This document shows positions 17,820-25,264 of a DNA stretch of 64,000 nt, in pieces. Made by a program: the position numbers and the translations under genes. Numbering within the stretch: position 1 is the stretch's first letter; every line of letters starts with the position of its first letter. Under the pieces are notes generated by a model that searched no databases, was not told where the DNA came from, and was given only the letters and a program-made list of their open reading frames with translations. This stretch comes from Streptomyces sp. NBC_00376 (GTDB taxonomy: Bacteria > Actinomycetota > Actinomycetes > Streptomycetales > Streptomycetaceae). The stretch lies in NCBI RefSeq assembly GCF_036077095.1, contig NZ_CP107960.1, forward strand, positions 6,014,001 to 6,078,000, written 5' to 3'.

Positions 17820-18187
17820 AGTACGAGTGGATGGACAGCGCCGCGTGCGCCCAGACCGACCCTGACCTGTGGTTCCCCGAAGGGTCCGGCCAGCACGCCC
17901 GTACAGCGCTCCGTATCTGCTCCGGCTGCTCCGTCCGTACCGAGTGCGGCAAGTTTGCACAGGATGTGGAGGACGCCTCGGAAGGACGTCGGCACGGGGC
18001 GTGGGCCGGGCTGTCCGCCCGCCAGCGCCACCGCCAGGCCGCGTTGAATGCCGCCCGTGACCGCACGATCATCGCCCTCACTGAGCAGGGCCTCACCGCG
18101 GCTGAGATCGGCACGCGGCTCGGCGTCACCGGCCGCACCGTCGTCCGCGTCCGCGCCGACCACCGGCAGCAGCAGGAGGCAGCGTGA
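17816..18187 (+). CDS. WhiB-like Fe-S regulator with C-terminal HTH
   Basis: 123 residues. Four cluster cysteines are present in WhiB spacing: C11, then C35-x2-C38-x5-C44 (ICSGCSVRTEC). RRHGAWAGLSARQR replaces the usual G[VI]WGG turn, with Trp conserved but one Gly changed to Ala. The C-terminal ~55 residues add a clear helix-turn-helix (ALTEQGLTAAEIGTRLGVTG), not found in ordinary chromosomal Wbl proteins. Likely a redox-sensitive sigma-factor or DNA-binding partner that redirects host transcription (inferred from mycobacteriophage WhiB proteins). Confidence 0.85.
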   Translation: MKYEWMDSAACAQTDPDLWFPEGSGQHARTALRICSGCSVRTECGKFAQDVEDASEGRRHGAWAGLSARQRHRQAALNAARDRTIIALTEQGLTAAEIGTRLGVTGRTVVRVRADHRQQQEAA

Positions 18188-18624
18188 TGAAGATCCCCAA
18201 CGCGATCGCCGACCGGCTCCGGAGCGGCTGCTCCAACAACACCATCACCCGTGAGTTCGGCGTATCGAAGCGATTCGTTGCCGCAGCCCGGCGCGACCTG
18301 GGCGTACCCGCGTACGGGCCTGGCCGGCCGACCACCAGCACTCCGCAGGGACTGTTCCAGGACCGGACCGAGCAGGTCCGCGGCGGCCACCTCCAGTGGA
18401 CCGGCACGGTCACGAACGCCGAGGTGCCGTCCGTTTCCTGGCTGGGACGCAACCTGTCCGCCTACCGCATCGCGTTCGTCATGCGGCACAACCGGGCCCC
18501 GGTCGGCCCTGTCCGGCCCGGTTGCGGCCGCCCCCGCTGCGTCGCCCCCGACCACGTCGAGGACCAGGCCATGCGCGACCAACTGCGGGCACAAATGGCA
18601 GGGATCTTCGGAGGTGCAGCATGA
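18184..18624 (+). CDS. HTH plus HNH-like treble-clef protein
   Basis: 146 residues (GTG 18184, or ATG 18187 next to it). The N-terminal helix-turn-helix (RLRSGCSNNTITREFGVSKRF) is followed by a zinc/HNH-like C-terminus, RPGCGRPRCVAPDHVED, resembling the HNH_3-type motif found in many actinophage proteins. Could be a homing-type nuclease or a nuclease-derived regulator; an activity call is not possible. Confidence 0.65.
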   Translation: MMKIPNAIADRLRSGCSNNTITREFGVSKRFVAAARRDLGVPAYGPGRPTTSTPQGLFQDRTEQVRGGHLQWTGTVTNAEVPSVSWLGRNLSAYRIAFVMRHNRAPVGPVRPGCGRPRCVAPDHVEDQAMRDQLRAQMAGIFGGAA

Positions 18625-19043
18625 ACTACGCACCCAACACCCTGCCTTGGCCGGAAGCATGGGCCGACCACGCCGCCTGCCGCGGGCACGCCGATGTCTT
18701 CCTGCCGCCCCGCACCGAGACCGACGCGGCCCCGGGCCTGGCCCGACAGATCTGCGAATCCTGCCCGGTCCGGCGCGCATGCCTCGTCACGGCAATGGAG
18801 GAGGAAGGCAGCGCCGACCAGTACCGCCGCGCCGGAGTCCGCGGGGGACTCACCCCGGTCGAACGCGCGCACCTCGCCCGCCGGATGCGGAAGAAGGCAG
18901 CCGAGGAGGCCGGGCCCGCGTGCGGAACAACGAAGGCGTACTACCGGCACCTCCAGGCTGGCGAACCCGTCGATGACGCGTGCCAGGCCGCATCCGACGC
19001 CTACGAGCAGCAGCTCGCCGCCTCCCAGAATGGAAAGCGCTGA
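18621..19043 (+). CDS. Second WhiB-like Fe-S protein
   Basis: 140 residues. Cysteines C20, C45, C48 and C54 (CxxCxxxxxC: ICESCPVRRAC) match WhiB. AGVRGGLTPVERAHLARRMR supplies the canonical G[VI]xGG turn and basic tail, here extended by ~40 residues with CGTTKAYYRHLQAGEPVDDAC. Two WhiB-like genes only 430 bp apart in one early operon is unusual. It probably binds the primary sigma factor region 4 as known Wbl proteins do (inference). Confidence 0.87.
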   Translation: MNYAPNTLPWPEAWADHAACRGHADVFLPPRTETDAAPGLARQICESCPVRRACLVTAMEEEGSADQYRRAGVRGGLTPVERAHLARRMRKKAAEEAGPACGTTKAYYRHLQAGEPVDDACQAASDAYEQQLAASQNGKR

Positions 19044-19507
19044 TGACGCACGAGATCCCCACGGTTCCGCAGGACGACCCGTCCGAGACGATCATGGCGG
19101 CGCTCGCGCACGGCATGACCGGCCACCCCGAAAAGGCCGCCCCCTTGTTCGAGCCGTTCGTCAAGGGCGGGCCGACCACCACGGTCGGGCTCTGCGCGGC
19201 ACTCGCTGAAATGTCCGCGTTCGGCCCCCGCAAGGCCCTGTCCAAAGGCGACACATTCGGGCTCCTCGTCCTCGACGCCCACACCGGGCAGCGCGGCGAC
19301 ATCAACAGCCTGCCGCCCGGCATCCGGTTCGCCGCCCAGTTCAGCACCGCATGGGGCAACGGCGAGCAGGACACCGCATATGCCCTGTTCCGTGCCCTGG
19401 TCGAACCGGCCGATGAGCAGGCGGCGGAAGCGCTGGCGGACGGCATCCGGGCTCTGTTCGACATGGCCGTGGTGTCGCTCAACGAGATGACCGGCCGCAC
19501 CGCGTGA
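19043..19507 (+). CDS. Hypothetical early phage protein
   Basis: 154 residues; ATG overlaps the previous TGA by one base (TGATG). Mostly helical, with TIMAALAHGMTGHPEKAAPL and an acidic helix EQAAEALADGIRALFDMAVV. No recognised motif. It directly precedes the replication initiator. Confidence 0.65.
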   Translation: MTHEIPTVPQDDPSETIMAALAHGMTGHPEKAAPLFEPFVKGGPTTTVGLCAALAEMSAFGPRKALSKGDTFGLLVLDAHTGQRGDINSLPPGIRFAAQFSTAWGNGEQDTAYALFRALVEPADEQAAEALADGIRALFDMAVVSLNEMTGRTA

Positions 19508-19578
19508 CCCCCGGCCCGGGGCCGCCGCGCCCCGGGCCACCACCCGCACCACAGCAACCCGTACGGAAGAGAGCAACC

Positions 19579-20445
19579 GTGGGAATCCGCCTGATCGTTG
19601 AGGTGCTCGCCAGCGCACCCGAGGCCCTGACGCACCGGGAGAAGCTCCTCCTTGTCGTCCTGGCCGAAGACGCCAACGACGACACGCGGACCACGTGGAA
19701 CAGCGTCGAGCGCCCCGAGGTACTGCGCGGCGCGAAGCTCAGCCGCTCGCAGCTGTACGCCGTGCTGAAGTCGCTCGCCGCCAAGGGGGCACTGGAGAAG
19801 CTGGCGGCCGGCCAGAAGAACGGGACCGCGAAGTACAAGATCCCGTTGTTCGCCGTGCCTCAGTGTCCCAAAATCCCTGACACTGACACGCGGTCTCAGC
19901 GTCCCAATTCTCCTGACACTGAAGCCTCTCAGCATCCCGGAATTCCGGACACTGACGAGGACACTCAGCGTCCCGGAAATGCGGACACTGAAACGGCTCA
20001 GTGTCAGGAAATCCGGGACGTCAGTGTCCCGGAATCCGGGACCCCTACCCCTCTTTACCCCTCCTCTACTACCCCCTCAGCTAGCAAGCAGGAGGAGCCG
20101 GCCGACGACCGGCTCGGCTACGGCATTCCCGAAGCCGCCCTGCCTCTCGTCGAAGGCATCACCGCAGCAGGGATCAACGTCCGCTGGCCCTTCAAGGGCG
20201 ACCAGTGGTTCCCCGTGCTCGCCCTCATCACGAAGAGCGGCATTCCCGCTCTCGTCGACTACGCAGCCCGAGCAGCGGGCCGCACCAACGTCGACTCCGC
20301 GAAGTACTTCATGCGCGGCTGGAGCGAGTTGCCCCCGCTGCCCCGTCCGGGCACCGCTCGCCCGCCGCTTCGCGCCGTGTCCGGCGACACCTGGCGGCCC
20401 TACACCAACCCCGTCGACGTGAGCGCGTACGAGAACGGATTCTGA
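19579..20445 (+). CDS. Replication initiator-like HTH protein with internal iteron-encoded linker
   Basis: 288 residues from GTG 19579 (GGAAGAGAG upstream; an upstream overlapping GTG at 19504 adds a Pro-rich leader). Residues ~10-80 form a winged helix (LTHREKLLLVVLAEDANDDT, LSRSQLYAVLKSLAAKGALEKL) as in phage DNA-replication initiators. Residues ~95-165 are a disordered Pro/Asp/Thr repeat encoded by a DNA array of palindromic iterons. The C-terminal ~100 residues resemble a DnaD/lambda-O-like partner domain. The following ATPase gene completes an O/P-like pair. The role is an inference from architecture. Confidence 0.72.
   Translation: MGIRLIVEVLASAPEALTHREKLLLVVLAEDANDDTRTTWNSVERPEVLRGAKLSRSQLYAVLKSLAAKGALEKLAAGQKNGTAKYKIPLFAVPQCPKIPDTDTRSQRPNSPDTEASQHPGIPDTDEDTQRPGNADTETAQCQEIRDVSVPESGTPTPLYPSSTTPSASKQEEPADDRLGYGIPEAALPLVEGITAAGINVRWPFKGDQWFPVLALITKSGIPALVDYAARAAGRTNVDSAKYFMRGWSELPPLPRPGTARPPLRAVSGDTWRPYTNPVDVSAYENGF
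19861..20045. repeat. Palindromic iteron array, candidate prophage replication origin
   Basis: Six degenerate units start at 19861, 19897, 19930, 19966, 19999 and 20022. The first four are spaced 36, 33 and 36 bp, close to whole helical turns. Half-site consensus is roughly TCAGYGTCCCGGA with its complement; the unit at 20022 holds a perfect 17-bp palindrome GTCCCGGA-A-TCCGGGAC. An AT-richer/polypyrimidine stretch (CTACCCCTCTTTACCCCTC) follows. Iterons inside the initiator gene are the layout of lambda ori in gene O. Confidence 0.7.
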
Positions 20446-20447
20446 CC

Positions 20448-21173
20448 ATGAGCGAACCGACCACCGGCTTCACTGGCAACCCCAACGCCACCCTCGGCCG
20501 CATCCTCGCCGGCCTCCACGAACGCCACCCGCACCTGGCTCCCGGCCCAGTCGACGACGCCCCCACCCCGGATGAGCCAGGACACCCCGAATACCATCGC
20601 CGCCGCCGCGCCGAATGGAACCTGGGCCGCTGGGAGGTTGCAACTCCGCCGCGGTACCGGCGTGCCGACGCCACCCACCCCGCCGTTCAGCAATGGGCCG
20701 ACGCCGTCGCAGCCGCCCCCGACACAGCCGGTTCACTTCTTCTCACCGGCACGACTGGCACCGGCAAAACCCACCAGGCGTACGGGGCGTTCCGACGCAT
20801 CGCTGCGGCCGGCAGTACCCATCCGTACGAAATCCGTGCACTCACCGCCGCCGACATGAACGGGCTCCTCCGCGTCAACGGCAGCCCGCGAGGCGTCGAG
20901 GAAGAACTCCGCCGCCTCTGCCGGATCCCGCTGCTGCTCCTCGATGACCTCGGCAGCGCGAAGGCAACGGAGTGGACGGAGGAAACCACCTACCGGCTCA
21001 TCAACGAGCGCTACAACACGTGCAAACCGACGCTCTACACCAGCAACCTTCCCGCGAAGGCGGACGACGGCCGCGACCTCACCGCCGCACTCGGTGACCG
21101 CATCGTGTCCCGACTGTCCGAGGACACCGCAGTTGTCGCCATGACCGGCCCCGACCGCCGGAGGGCCGCGTGA
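20448..21173 (+). CDS. DnaC/IstB-like AAA+ ATPase, probable helicase loader
   Basis: 241 residues. Walker A is GTTGTGKT at 101-108, Walker B is LLLLDDLGS, the sensor-1-like segment is TLYTSNLP, and an Arg-finger-like RIVSRLSEDT follows. The order matches DnaC/lambda-P-functional ATPases that load the host replicative helicase. Located 2 bases after the initiator stop, and coupled by GTGA to the small gene after it. Confidence 0.88.
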   Translation: MSEPTTGFTGNPNATLGRILAGLHERHPHLAPGPVDDAPTPDEPGHPEYHRRRRAEWNLGRWEVATPPRYRRADATHPAVQQWADAVAAAPDTAGSLLLTGTTGTGKTHQAYGAFRRIAAAGSTHPYEIRALTAADMNGLLRVNGSPRGVEEELRRLCRIPLLLLDDLGSAKATEWTEETTYRLINERYNTCKPTLYTSNLPAKADDGRDLTAALGDRIVSRLSEDTAVVAMTGPDRRRAA

Positions 21174-21340
21174 TTCCGATCCCGCCGGCCGCAGTCGCCG
21201 TGATGACCGCCGCCACCGACGACTACCGCACCACCGTCCCAGCCGAGCAGCAGACGCCCGAGGGACTCGTCGACCGGATCGGCGAGTACCTCCTCAGCTC
21301 CGGCTACGAGATCCGCCCCGACCTTGACGAGGCGCCGTGA
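21170..21340 (+). CDS. 56-residue hypothetical protein
   Basis: GTG 21170 overlaps the ATPase stop (GTGA) and its own TGA overlaps the next GTG at 21337, so it fills the operon exactly. The sequence begins VIPIPPAAVAVMTAATDDYR and ends EIRPDLDEAP, with a predicted helix TPEGLVDRIGEYLLSSGYE. Function unknown. Confidence 0.7.
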   Translation: MIPIPPAAVAVMTAATDDYRTTVPAEQQTPEGLVDRIGEYLLSSGYEIRPDLDEAP

Positions 21341-21534
21341 CCCCGTCGTGCCGCGTCTGCGGCCGTCTCCTCCGCTCCGAGCGATGGGCAGCCCGAGGCA
21401 TCGGACCCATCTGCGCCAAGGCCGCAGGCGAGCGCCCAGCACCCCGCATCCCCACCCCACACCCCGACCACCACGTCGACGGACAGACCGAACTCCCGCT
21501 CGTCCACCACCAAGCCACCCTCTGGAGCCTGTGA
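21337..21534 (+). CDS. Small zinc-finger protein
   Basis: 65 residues. CRVCGRLLRSERWAARGIGPICA is the short Cys-rich motif (CxxC ... GxGxxC) of small actinobacterial DUF6011-like proteins; the rest is Pro/His rich. Tightly coupled within the operon. Confidence 0.68.
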   Translation: MTPSCRVCGRLLRSERWAARGIGPICAKAAGERPAPRIPTPHPDHHVDGQTELPLVHHQATLWSL

Positions 21535-22064
21535 TGACCGACCTCACCGAAGCCCAGCGAGAGGAGCGCCGTACCCGTGCCCGCGACACCATCGAGCGCG
21601 GTCTGCGCGACGCTGCCGACGTCTGGCACCAGACCCCGCCCCGTCTCGACTGGGCAGCCGACGCGGCACTCGATGCCCTCGGTGACCTCGCCGCTGAGAT
21701 CCTCGTCGACGGCACGATGATGCGATCCCTCACCATCAAGGACGGCGTCGCCACCCTCGAACTCGCCGAGGCCACCGAGATGGTTCGCATCTTCGCCGCC
21801 GGAATGCGCGGCTGCCTTGACGGCCACGACGCCTCGAACTACGTCGAGATGGAAATGACCGACGGGGAAACCGGCCAGGGGTACACCGTCACTGTGCAGC
21901 GTCGGAAGTGCCCCACTCCCCACCAGTTCCGCCAGCAGGCCGAAGCCCGCGCCGAGCAGCTGGCCGTCGAGTTGGAGGAGACCCGCGCCGCCCTCGCGGT
22001 GGCCCGGCAGATCCTCGGCACCACGACCGTGGACGAGCCCGCATCGGAGCGGCGTCATGGCTGA
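21534..22064 (+). CDS. Hypothetical early phage protein with coiled-coil tail
   Basis: 176 residues from ATG 21534 (in-frame GTG 21531 also possible). Helical N-terminus, central beta segment, and a C-terminal coiled coil (FRQQAEARAEQLAVELEETR). No recognised motif. The next gene begins 8 bases before its end. Confidence 0.65.
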   Translation: MTDLTEAQREERRTRARDTIERGLRDAADVWHQTPPRLDWAADAALDALGDLAAEILVDGTMMRSLTIKDGVATLELAEATEMVRIFAAGMRGCLDGHDASNYVEMEMTDGETGQGYTVTVQRRKCPTPHQFRQQAEARAEQLAVELEETRAALAVARQILGTTTVDEPASERRHG

Positions 22065-22335
22065 ACGCATTCTCCTCTGCCCCAAGTGCCGCTACCCCGC
22101 CACCGTTGTGGAAGACGTGACCGGCTACCTCGAATGGGGCTACGCAGTCATCGATGGCACCGGCATTCTCCGCCCCGCCGACCCCGAGCAGAGGCCGCCC
22201 ACCCTCATGGCTGACAACTGCAACAGCACGGGCCGCATACGAGCTTGCTGCGCGAACACCCACTGCCGCCACCAGTGGGCGCTGCGACGCCCCTTCGAGC
22301 CGACCGCCACCACCACCGAGGAGCCGGGCCGATGA
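22057..22335 (+). CDS. Small Cys-rich hypothetical protein
   Basis: 92 residues. CPKC at residues 8-11 pairs with CC...C (RACCANTHCRHQW), a probable zinc ribbon. Overlaps both neighbours (8 bp upstream, ATGA downstream). Confidence 0.65.
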   Translation: MAERILLCPKCRYPATVVEDVTGYLEWGYAVIDGTGILRPADPEQRPPTLMADNCNSTGRIRACCANTHCRHQWALRRPFEPTATTTEEPGR

Positions 22336-22865
22336 GCGACCGCGAGCAGCTGCTGCACCTCGCCGACCGGGCACGCCGCGGCGTCGCACTTCCCGCCGAA
22401 CACGACGCCCTCGCGGCCGGGATCGCCGCCATGGCCAACCGGCTGGAGGACTGGAAGCAGGCCGCAGGCGCAGGCATGACCCTCGCCGACAACCTGCGCG
22501 CCGAAGTTGCAGCCCTGGCCCCCGGAGTGCCCCTCGTCTGCTCCGACGACCGCCACAAGACCAAGGTGTTCGCCCTGGAGATCCGCGCCGCCAAAGCCGA
22601 GCGGGCCGTCGACCACCTTGCCGACCGGTACCGAGCTGCCGAAGCCCGCATCACGACGCTGGAACACGTCGCCGCGGGCAACCGGCAGCACGTCGCCGCC
22701 GTCGTGCCCGAGCTGGAGAAGGCCGAGGCCGCCCTCGCCCGCGTGCGGGCCGAGCTGCACGCCCTCGCCTCCGAGGTCCGCGGTATCGGCCCCATCGCCC
22801 TCGCGGGCCGCCGAGACGCCGTTGCCCGTATCCGTGCCGCCCTCGACGAGCAGCCCACCACCTGA
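22332..22865 (+). CDS. Coiled-coil hypothetical phage protein
   Basis: 177 residues, almost entirely helical. Two heptad blocks (RAAKAERAVDHLADRYRAAEARI and VPELEKAEAALARVRAELHAL) flank a short loop. Such proteins are common in Streptomyces phage early regions. No function known. Confidence 0.65.
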   Translation: MSDREQLLHLADRARRGVALPAEHDALAAGIAAMANRLEDWKQAAGAGMTLADNLRAEVAALAPGVPLVCSDDRHKTKVFALEIRAAKAERAVDHLADRYRAAEARITTLEHVAAGNRQHVAAVVPELEKAEAALARVRAELHALASEVRGIGPIALAGRRDAVARIRAALDEQPTT

Positions 22866-22889
22866 CCCGCCGCACCACAGGAGCCATCC

Positions 22890-23525
22890 GTGACCGCCGC
22901 GCACGACCTGCACGCCATCATCACCACCTGGCCCGAACTCGCCGACGCCCTCACCACCCAGCAAGGCGACACCTGGCCCCCCGCCGGCCGCATGACCACC
23001 CACATCCGCGACCGCGGTCTCGACGACACCCCCCAGCGCGGCGCACGCGACGGCTCCGGCACGGGGGAGTCCCCCGCCCCCTGCCGCATCGACATCCTCG
23101 ACACCATGCAGGCCGTCCACGGCCAGCTGCTCGACTGCGCCGACGTGGTGGCCGAGGTGGTGCAGGTCGCCCCGACCGGCGACGAGTTGGCCCGGCTTCG
23201 GAGCGCCCGCGACCCGCGGCGGTGGCGGTGGACCGGCCGCCGGCCCCAGGCGCAGTACGCCGCGCTCTGGCTCTACGGCCGTGTTACCGGCGCGGCTGGC
23301 CCGTTCCGGCCGCTTCCCGACCGGGCCCGGCTGCTCATCGAGGCGACCGGCCGAGATGCCCTGAGCCGCATTGAGCGAGCACTCCAGCTCACCCGGCTCA
23401 GCGCCGCAGTCGACCTCCCGTGCTCCTGCGGCGGCGAAATCCGGCTCCACGGCGGCGACGGGGCACTCCCGCACCTCATCTGCTCAGCCTGCGGCCGGTA
23501 CTACTCCGGCCAACTCGCCGCGTAG
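22890..23525 (+). CDS. Hypothetical phage protein with C-terminal zinc ribbon
   Basis: 211 residues from GTG 22890 (AGGAG upstream). The C-terminus CSCGGEIRLHGGDG ... ICSACGRYYSGQ is a clear four-Cys zinc ribbon; the centre is Arg/Trp-rich (RSARDPRRWRWTGRR) and may contact nucleic acid. Last gene before the palindrome at 23534, so probably the end of the first early operon. Confidence 0.68.
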   Translation: MTAAHDLHAIITTWPELADALTTQQGDTWPPAGRMTTHIRDRGLDDTPQRGARDGSGTGESPAPCRIDILDTMQAVHGQLLDCADVVAEVVQVAPTGDELARLRSARDPRRWRWTGRRPQAQYAALWLYGRVTGAAGPFRPLPDRARLLIEATGRDALSRIERALQLTRLSAAVDLPCSCGGEIRLHGGDGALPHLICSACGRYYSGQLAA

Positions 23526-23533
23526 CCTTGCCG

Positions 23534-23552
23534 ATCTAACCCCGGGTTAGAT
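23534..23552. promoter_or_regulatory. 19-bp perfect palindrome upstream of small HTH gene
   Basis: ATCTAACCC-C-GGGTTAGAT: 9-bp arms around one central base, ending 11 bases before the GTG at 23564. A typical dimeric operator; the adjacent HTH product is the natural candidate to bind it. Confidence 0.6.
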
Positions 23553-23563
23553 ACGGTGAGTTC

Positions 23564-23788
23564 GTGAACGCGATCCCGTGGCGGGAGCGGGTCCGAGCGG
23601 AAGACGAGCTGCTGGAACAGCTCCAACTTCTCGTGTCCGAATCCGCCAAACGAAGAGCGCTTGCCCTGCTCGACGGCGTAGCCGAACTCGGCACCGTGGC
23701 GGACGTCGCCCGGGAGCTGGGGAAGAGCTGGAACGCCATCGACAAGGCGATCAAGAAAAACGGGCCGAAAGGCTCCACAACCGAATAG
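23564..23788 (+). CDS. Small HTH DNA-binding protein
   Basis: 74 residues from GTG 23564. An N-terminal helical dimerisation-like segment (EDELLEQLQLLVSESAKRRA) precedes a helix-turn-helix VADVARELGKSWNAIDKAIKK. Preceded directly by the 19-bp palindrome, suggesting autoregulation and a local promoter for the second early operon. Confidence 0.7.
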   Translation: MNAIPWRERVRAEDELLEQLQLLVSESAKRRALALLDGVAELGTVADVARELGKSWNAIDKAIKKNGPKGSTTE

Positions 23789-23794
23789 AAGCGG

Positions 23795-23850
23795 GGTCGG
23801 GCAACAGCTCTCAGGTGCTGGAACACCTGAGGCGCGCGCGTCGCCCGACC
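23795..23850 (+). ncRNA. Nested stem-loop between operon genes
   Basis: Outer stem GGTCGGGC/GCCCGACC (23795-23802 with 23843-23850) encloses inner stem CTCAGGTG/CACCTGAG (23810-23817 with 23824-23831). Could be an attenuator, an RNA processing site or a small RNA; there is no T-run directly after the outer stem. Confidence 0.4.
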
Positions 23851-23892
23851 CCCGACCGAACACCATCCTGACTAGACCAGGAGGCATCGGCC

Positions 23893-24015
23893 ATGGCCGA
23901 TCATTCCACGCGCACCCCTGCGCGCGTCCAGCTGCACCACCCCGGCGACAGCGACCCCGACATGGACGAAGCGTTGCGCCGCGTTCGCAAGTCCGGCAAG
24001 GGCCGTACCCAGTGA
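23893..24015 (+). CDS. 40-residue hypothetical protein
   Basis: ATG 23893 preceded by ACCAGGAGG. Sequence MADHSTRTPARVQLHHPGDS then a basic helix EALRRVRKSGKGR. Its stop overlaps the next GTG (GTGA), which supports translation. Confidence 0.62.
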   Translation: MADHSTRTPARVQLHHPGDSDPDMDEALRRVRKSGKGRTQ

Positions 24016-24146
24016 GCGCCCCCACCGAGGCCGCGTTCGACGCCGAGCAGGACCTCCTCGCCGCCGCTCCGCCCGTCCGCCCCAACCAGACCCGCGGCGA
24101 GTACGCGGCGCTCCTCCGCCTCATCGCCCAGGGGGTCAGCCAGTGA
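24012..24146 (+). CDS. 44-residue hypothetical protein
   Basis: GTG 24012 to TGA 24144, overlapping both neighbours. Acidic N-terminus (APTEAAFDAEQDLLAAAPPV) and a helix EYAALLRLIAQGV. Unrecognised; the exact overlaps argue it is real. Confidence 0.6.
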   Translation: MSAPTEAAFDAEQDLLAAAPPVRPNQTRGEYAALLRLIAQGVSQ

Positions 24147-24538
24147 CCGGCTCACCCACCGTGGCGCAGCGGCGCGCTCAGGTGCGCCAGCTGGCGCAGG
24201 ATGGCGCATCGAACCGAGCCATCGCGGCGCAGCTCGGCATTTCCAAAGACACCGTGCGCCGCGACCTTGCGACCCCCGAAGCGCCGCCTCAGACCCGCGT
24301 CGAGAAGTTCGCCGCCCGGGTGGCGCAGACCGAAAGCGCCATGAGCCAGCTCAGCGCCGCAGGTCAGGCCATCGACGACGCGCGGCCCGCGTACACCCCG
24401 GTCGACGAAGAGACAGCGCGGCGCTGGTACGCGGAGCTGCGCGCCACCGCCGCGCGCCTTATGGCGCACGCCGAGGAATTCGCCGTCTACTACCCCGACG
24501 CCACCACATGCGCCACCAAGCCAGGCAGCGCGCCATGA
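24143..24538 (+). CDS. HTH DNA-binding protein
   Basis: 131 residues from GTG 24143. Residues 5-45 form a resolvase/MarR-like helix-turn-helix (QVRQLAQDGASNRAIAAQLG, ISKDTVRRDL); the rest is helical. Common in actinophages and in transfer regions of Streptomyces elements. Target unknown. Confidence 0.75.
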   Translation: MTGSPTVAQRRAQVRQLAQDGASNRAIAAQLGISKDTVRRDLATPEAPPQTRVEKFAARVAQTESAMSQLSAAGQAIDDARPAYTPVDEETARRWYAELRATAARLMAHAEEFAVYYPDATTCATKPGSAP

Positions 24539-24684
24539 CCATCCTCGGCTGGCTCTTCCCGCTCGCCACCGCGTGCTCGCTGCTCGCCCTCTGCGCCGTC
24601 GTGGCGCACGACATCCCCCGCATCACCGGGACCGTCGCACTCATCCTCACCTTCGCCGCCCTCGGGCTGGCCCTCCTCCACTGA
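24535..24684 (+). CDS. 49-residue two-helix membrane peptide
   Basis: MTILGWLFPLATACSLLALC forms one hydrophobic segment and VALILTFAALGLALLH the second, joined by a short HDIPRITG turn. ATG overlaps the previous TGA. Precedes three larger membrane-protein genes. Confidence 0.62.
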   Translation: MTILGWLFPLATACSLLALCAVVAHDIPRITGTVALILTFAALGLALLH

Positions 24685-24691
24685 GGAACCC

Positions 24692-25264
24692 ATGTCTGAT
24701 CGCCCGATCACCCCGACCCGGATCATCCCGGCCGGCACCCCGCTCCCGCCGCGAGGCCCGGAGCCCGGGGAGGTCCCGCCATGGCGCGCCGCACCGGCCC
24801 CGCCTGCGCCACCTGTGCCGCCGGCTCCGTCGCCCGCCGCACCACCGCCCCCACCGCCCGTGCAGCAGATCTTCATCCCGCAGGGCCCCTTCGAGGTCCA
24901 CGTCACCCTCCAGCCCCCGGAGCCCGAGCCGACCCGGTGGGAGCGATTTGCCGCCTGGGCCGGCCAGTTCGGCCGACCGTGGCAGGCAGCCGGTGCGCTC
25001 GTACTTGCCCTGCTTCCGATCCCCGGCGTCGGGTACAGCGTCGCCACGACGTGGGCGTCGGCAGTATCTGAGGCCCGGGGCGCAGGGGGGCAGGGCATTG
25101 GGTACGCCCTCGCCTGCACCCCGCTTGTCTGGGCCCTACTGCGCCTCTACTACTGCGGCGGCACGATCCGCCGCCTCTTCGTCTTCGCCGTGTCCGTTGT
25201 GGGGCTGACCGGCGCCATCCACCTCTACGACCCGGTGACCTGGGTCACGGGAGTCACCCGATGA
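24692..25264 (+). CDS. Pro-rich membrane protein of a three-gene membrane module
   Basis: 190 residues. The first ~75 are proline-rich and disordered, then EVHVTLQPPEPEPTRWERFA leads into three or four hydrophobic segments (residues ~98-120, 135-155, 160-180). The start is supported by AGGAACCC upstream. It overlaps the next gene (ATGA). Architecture recalls Spd-type plasmid-spread proteins of Streptomyces elements, but I see no diagnostic motif, so treat that as a loose comparison. Confidence 0.65.
   Translation: MSDRPITPTRIIPAGTPLPPRGPEPGEVPPWRAAPAPPAPPVPPAPSPAAPPPPPPVQQIFIPQGPFEVHVTLQPPEPEPTRWERFAAWAGQFGRPWQAAGALVLALLPIPGVGYSVATTWASAVSEARGAGGQGIGYALACTPLVWALLRLYYCGGTIRRLFVFAVSVVGLTGAIHLYDPVTWVTGVTR

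Noticed and set aside
19861..20045. Tandem repeat of only protein-level significance
   Set aside because: The DNA has inverted symmetry within most units, which a simple peptide repeat would not need; kept as a candidate origin instead.
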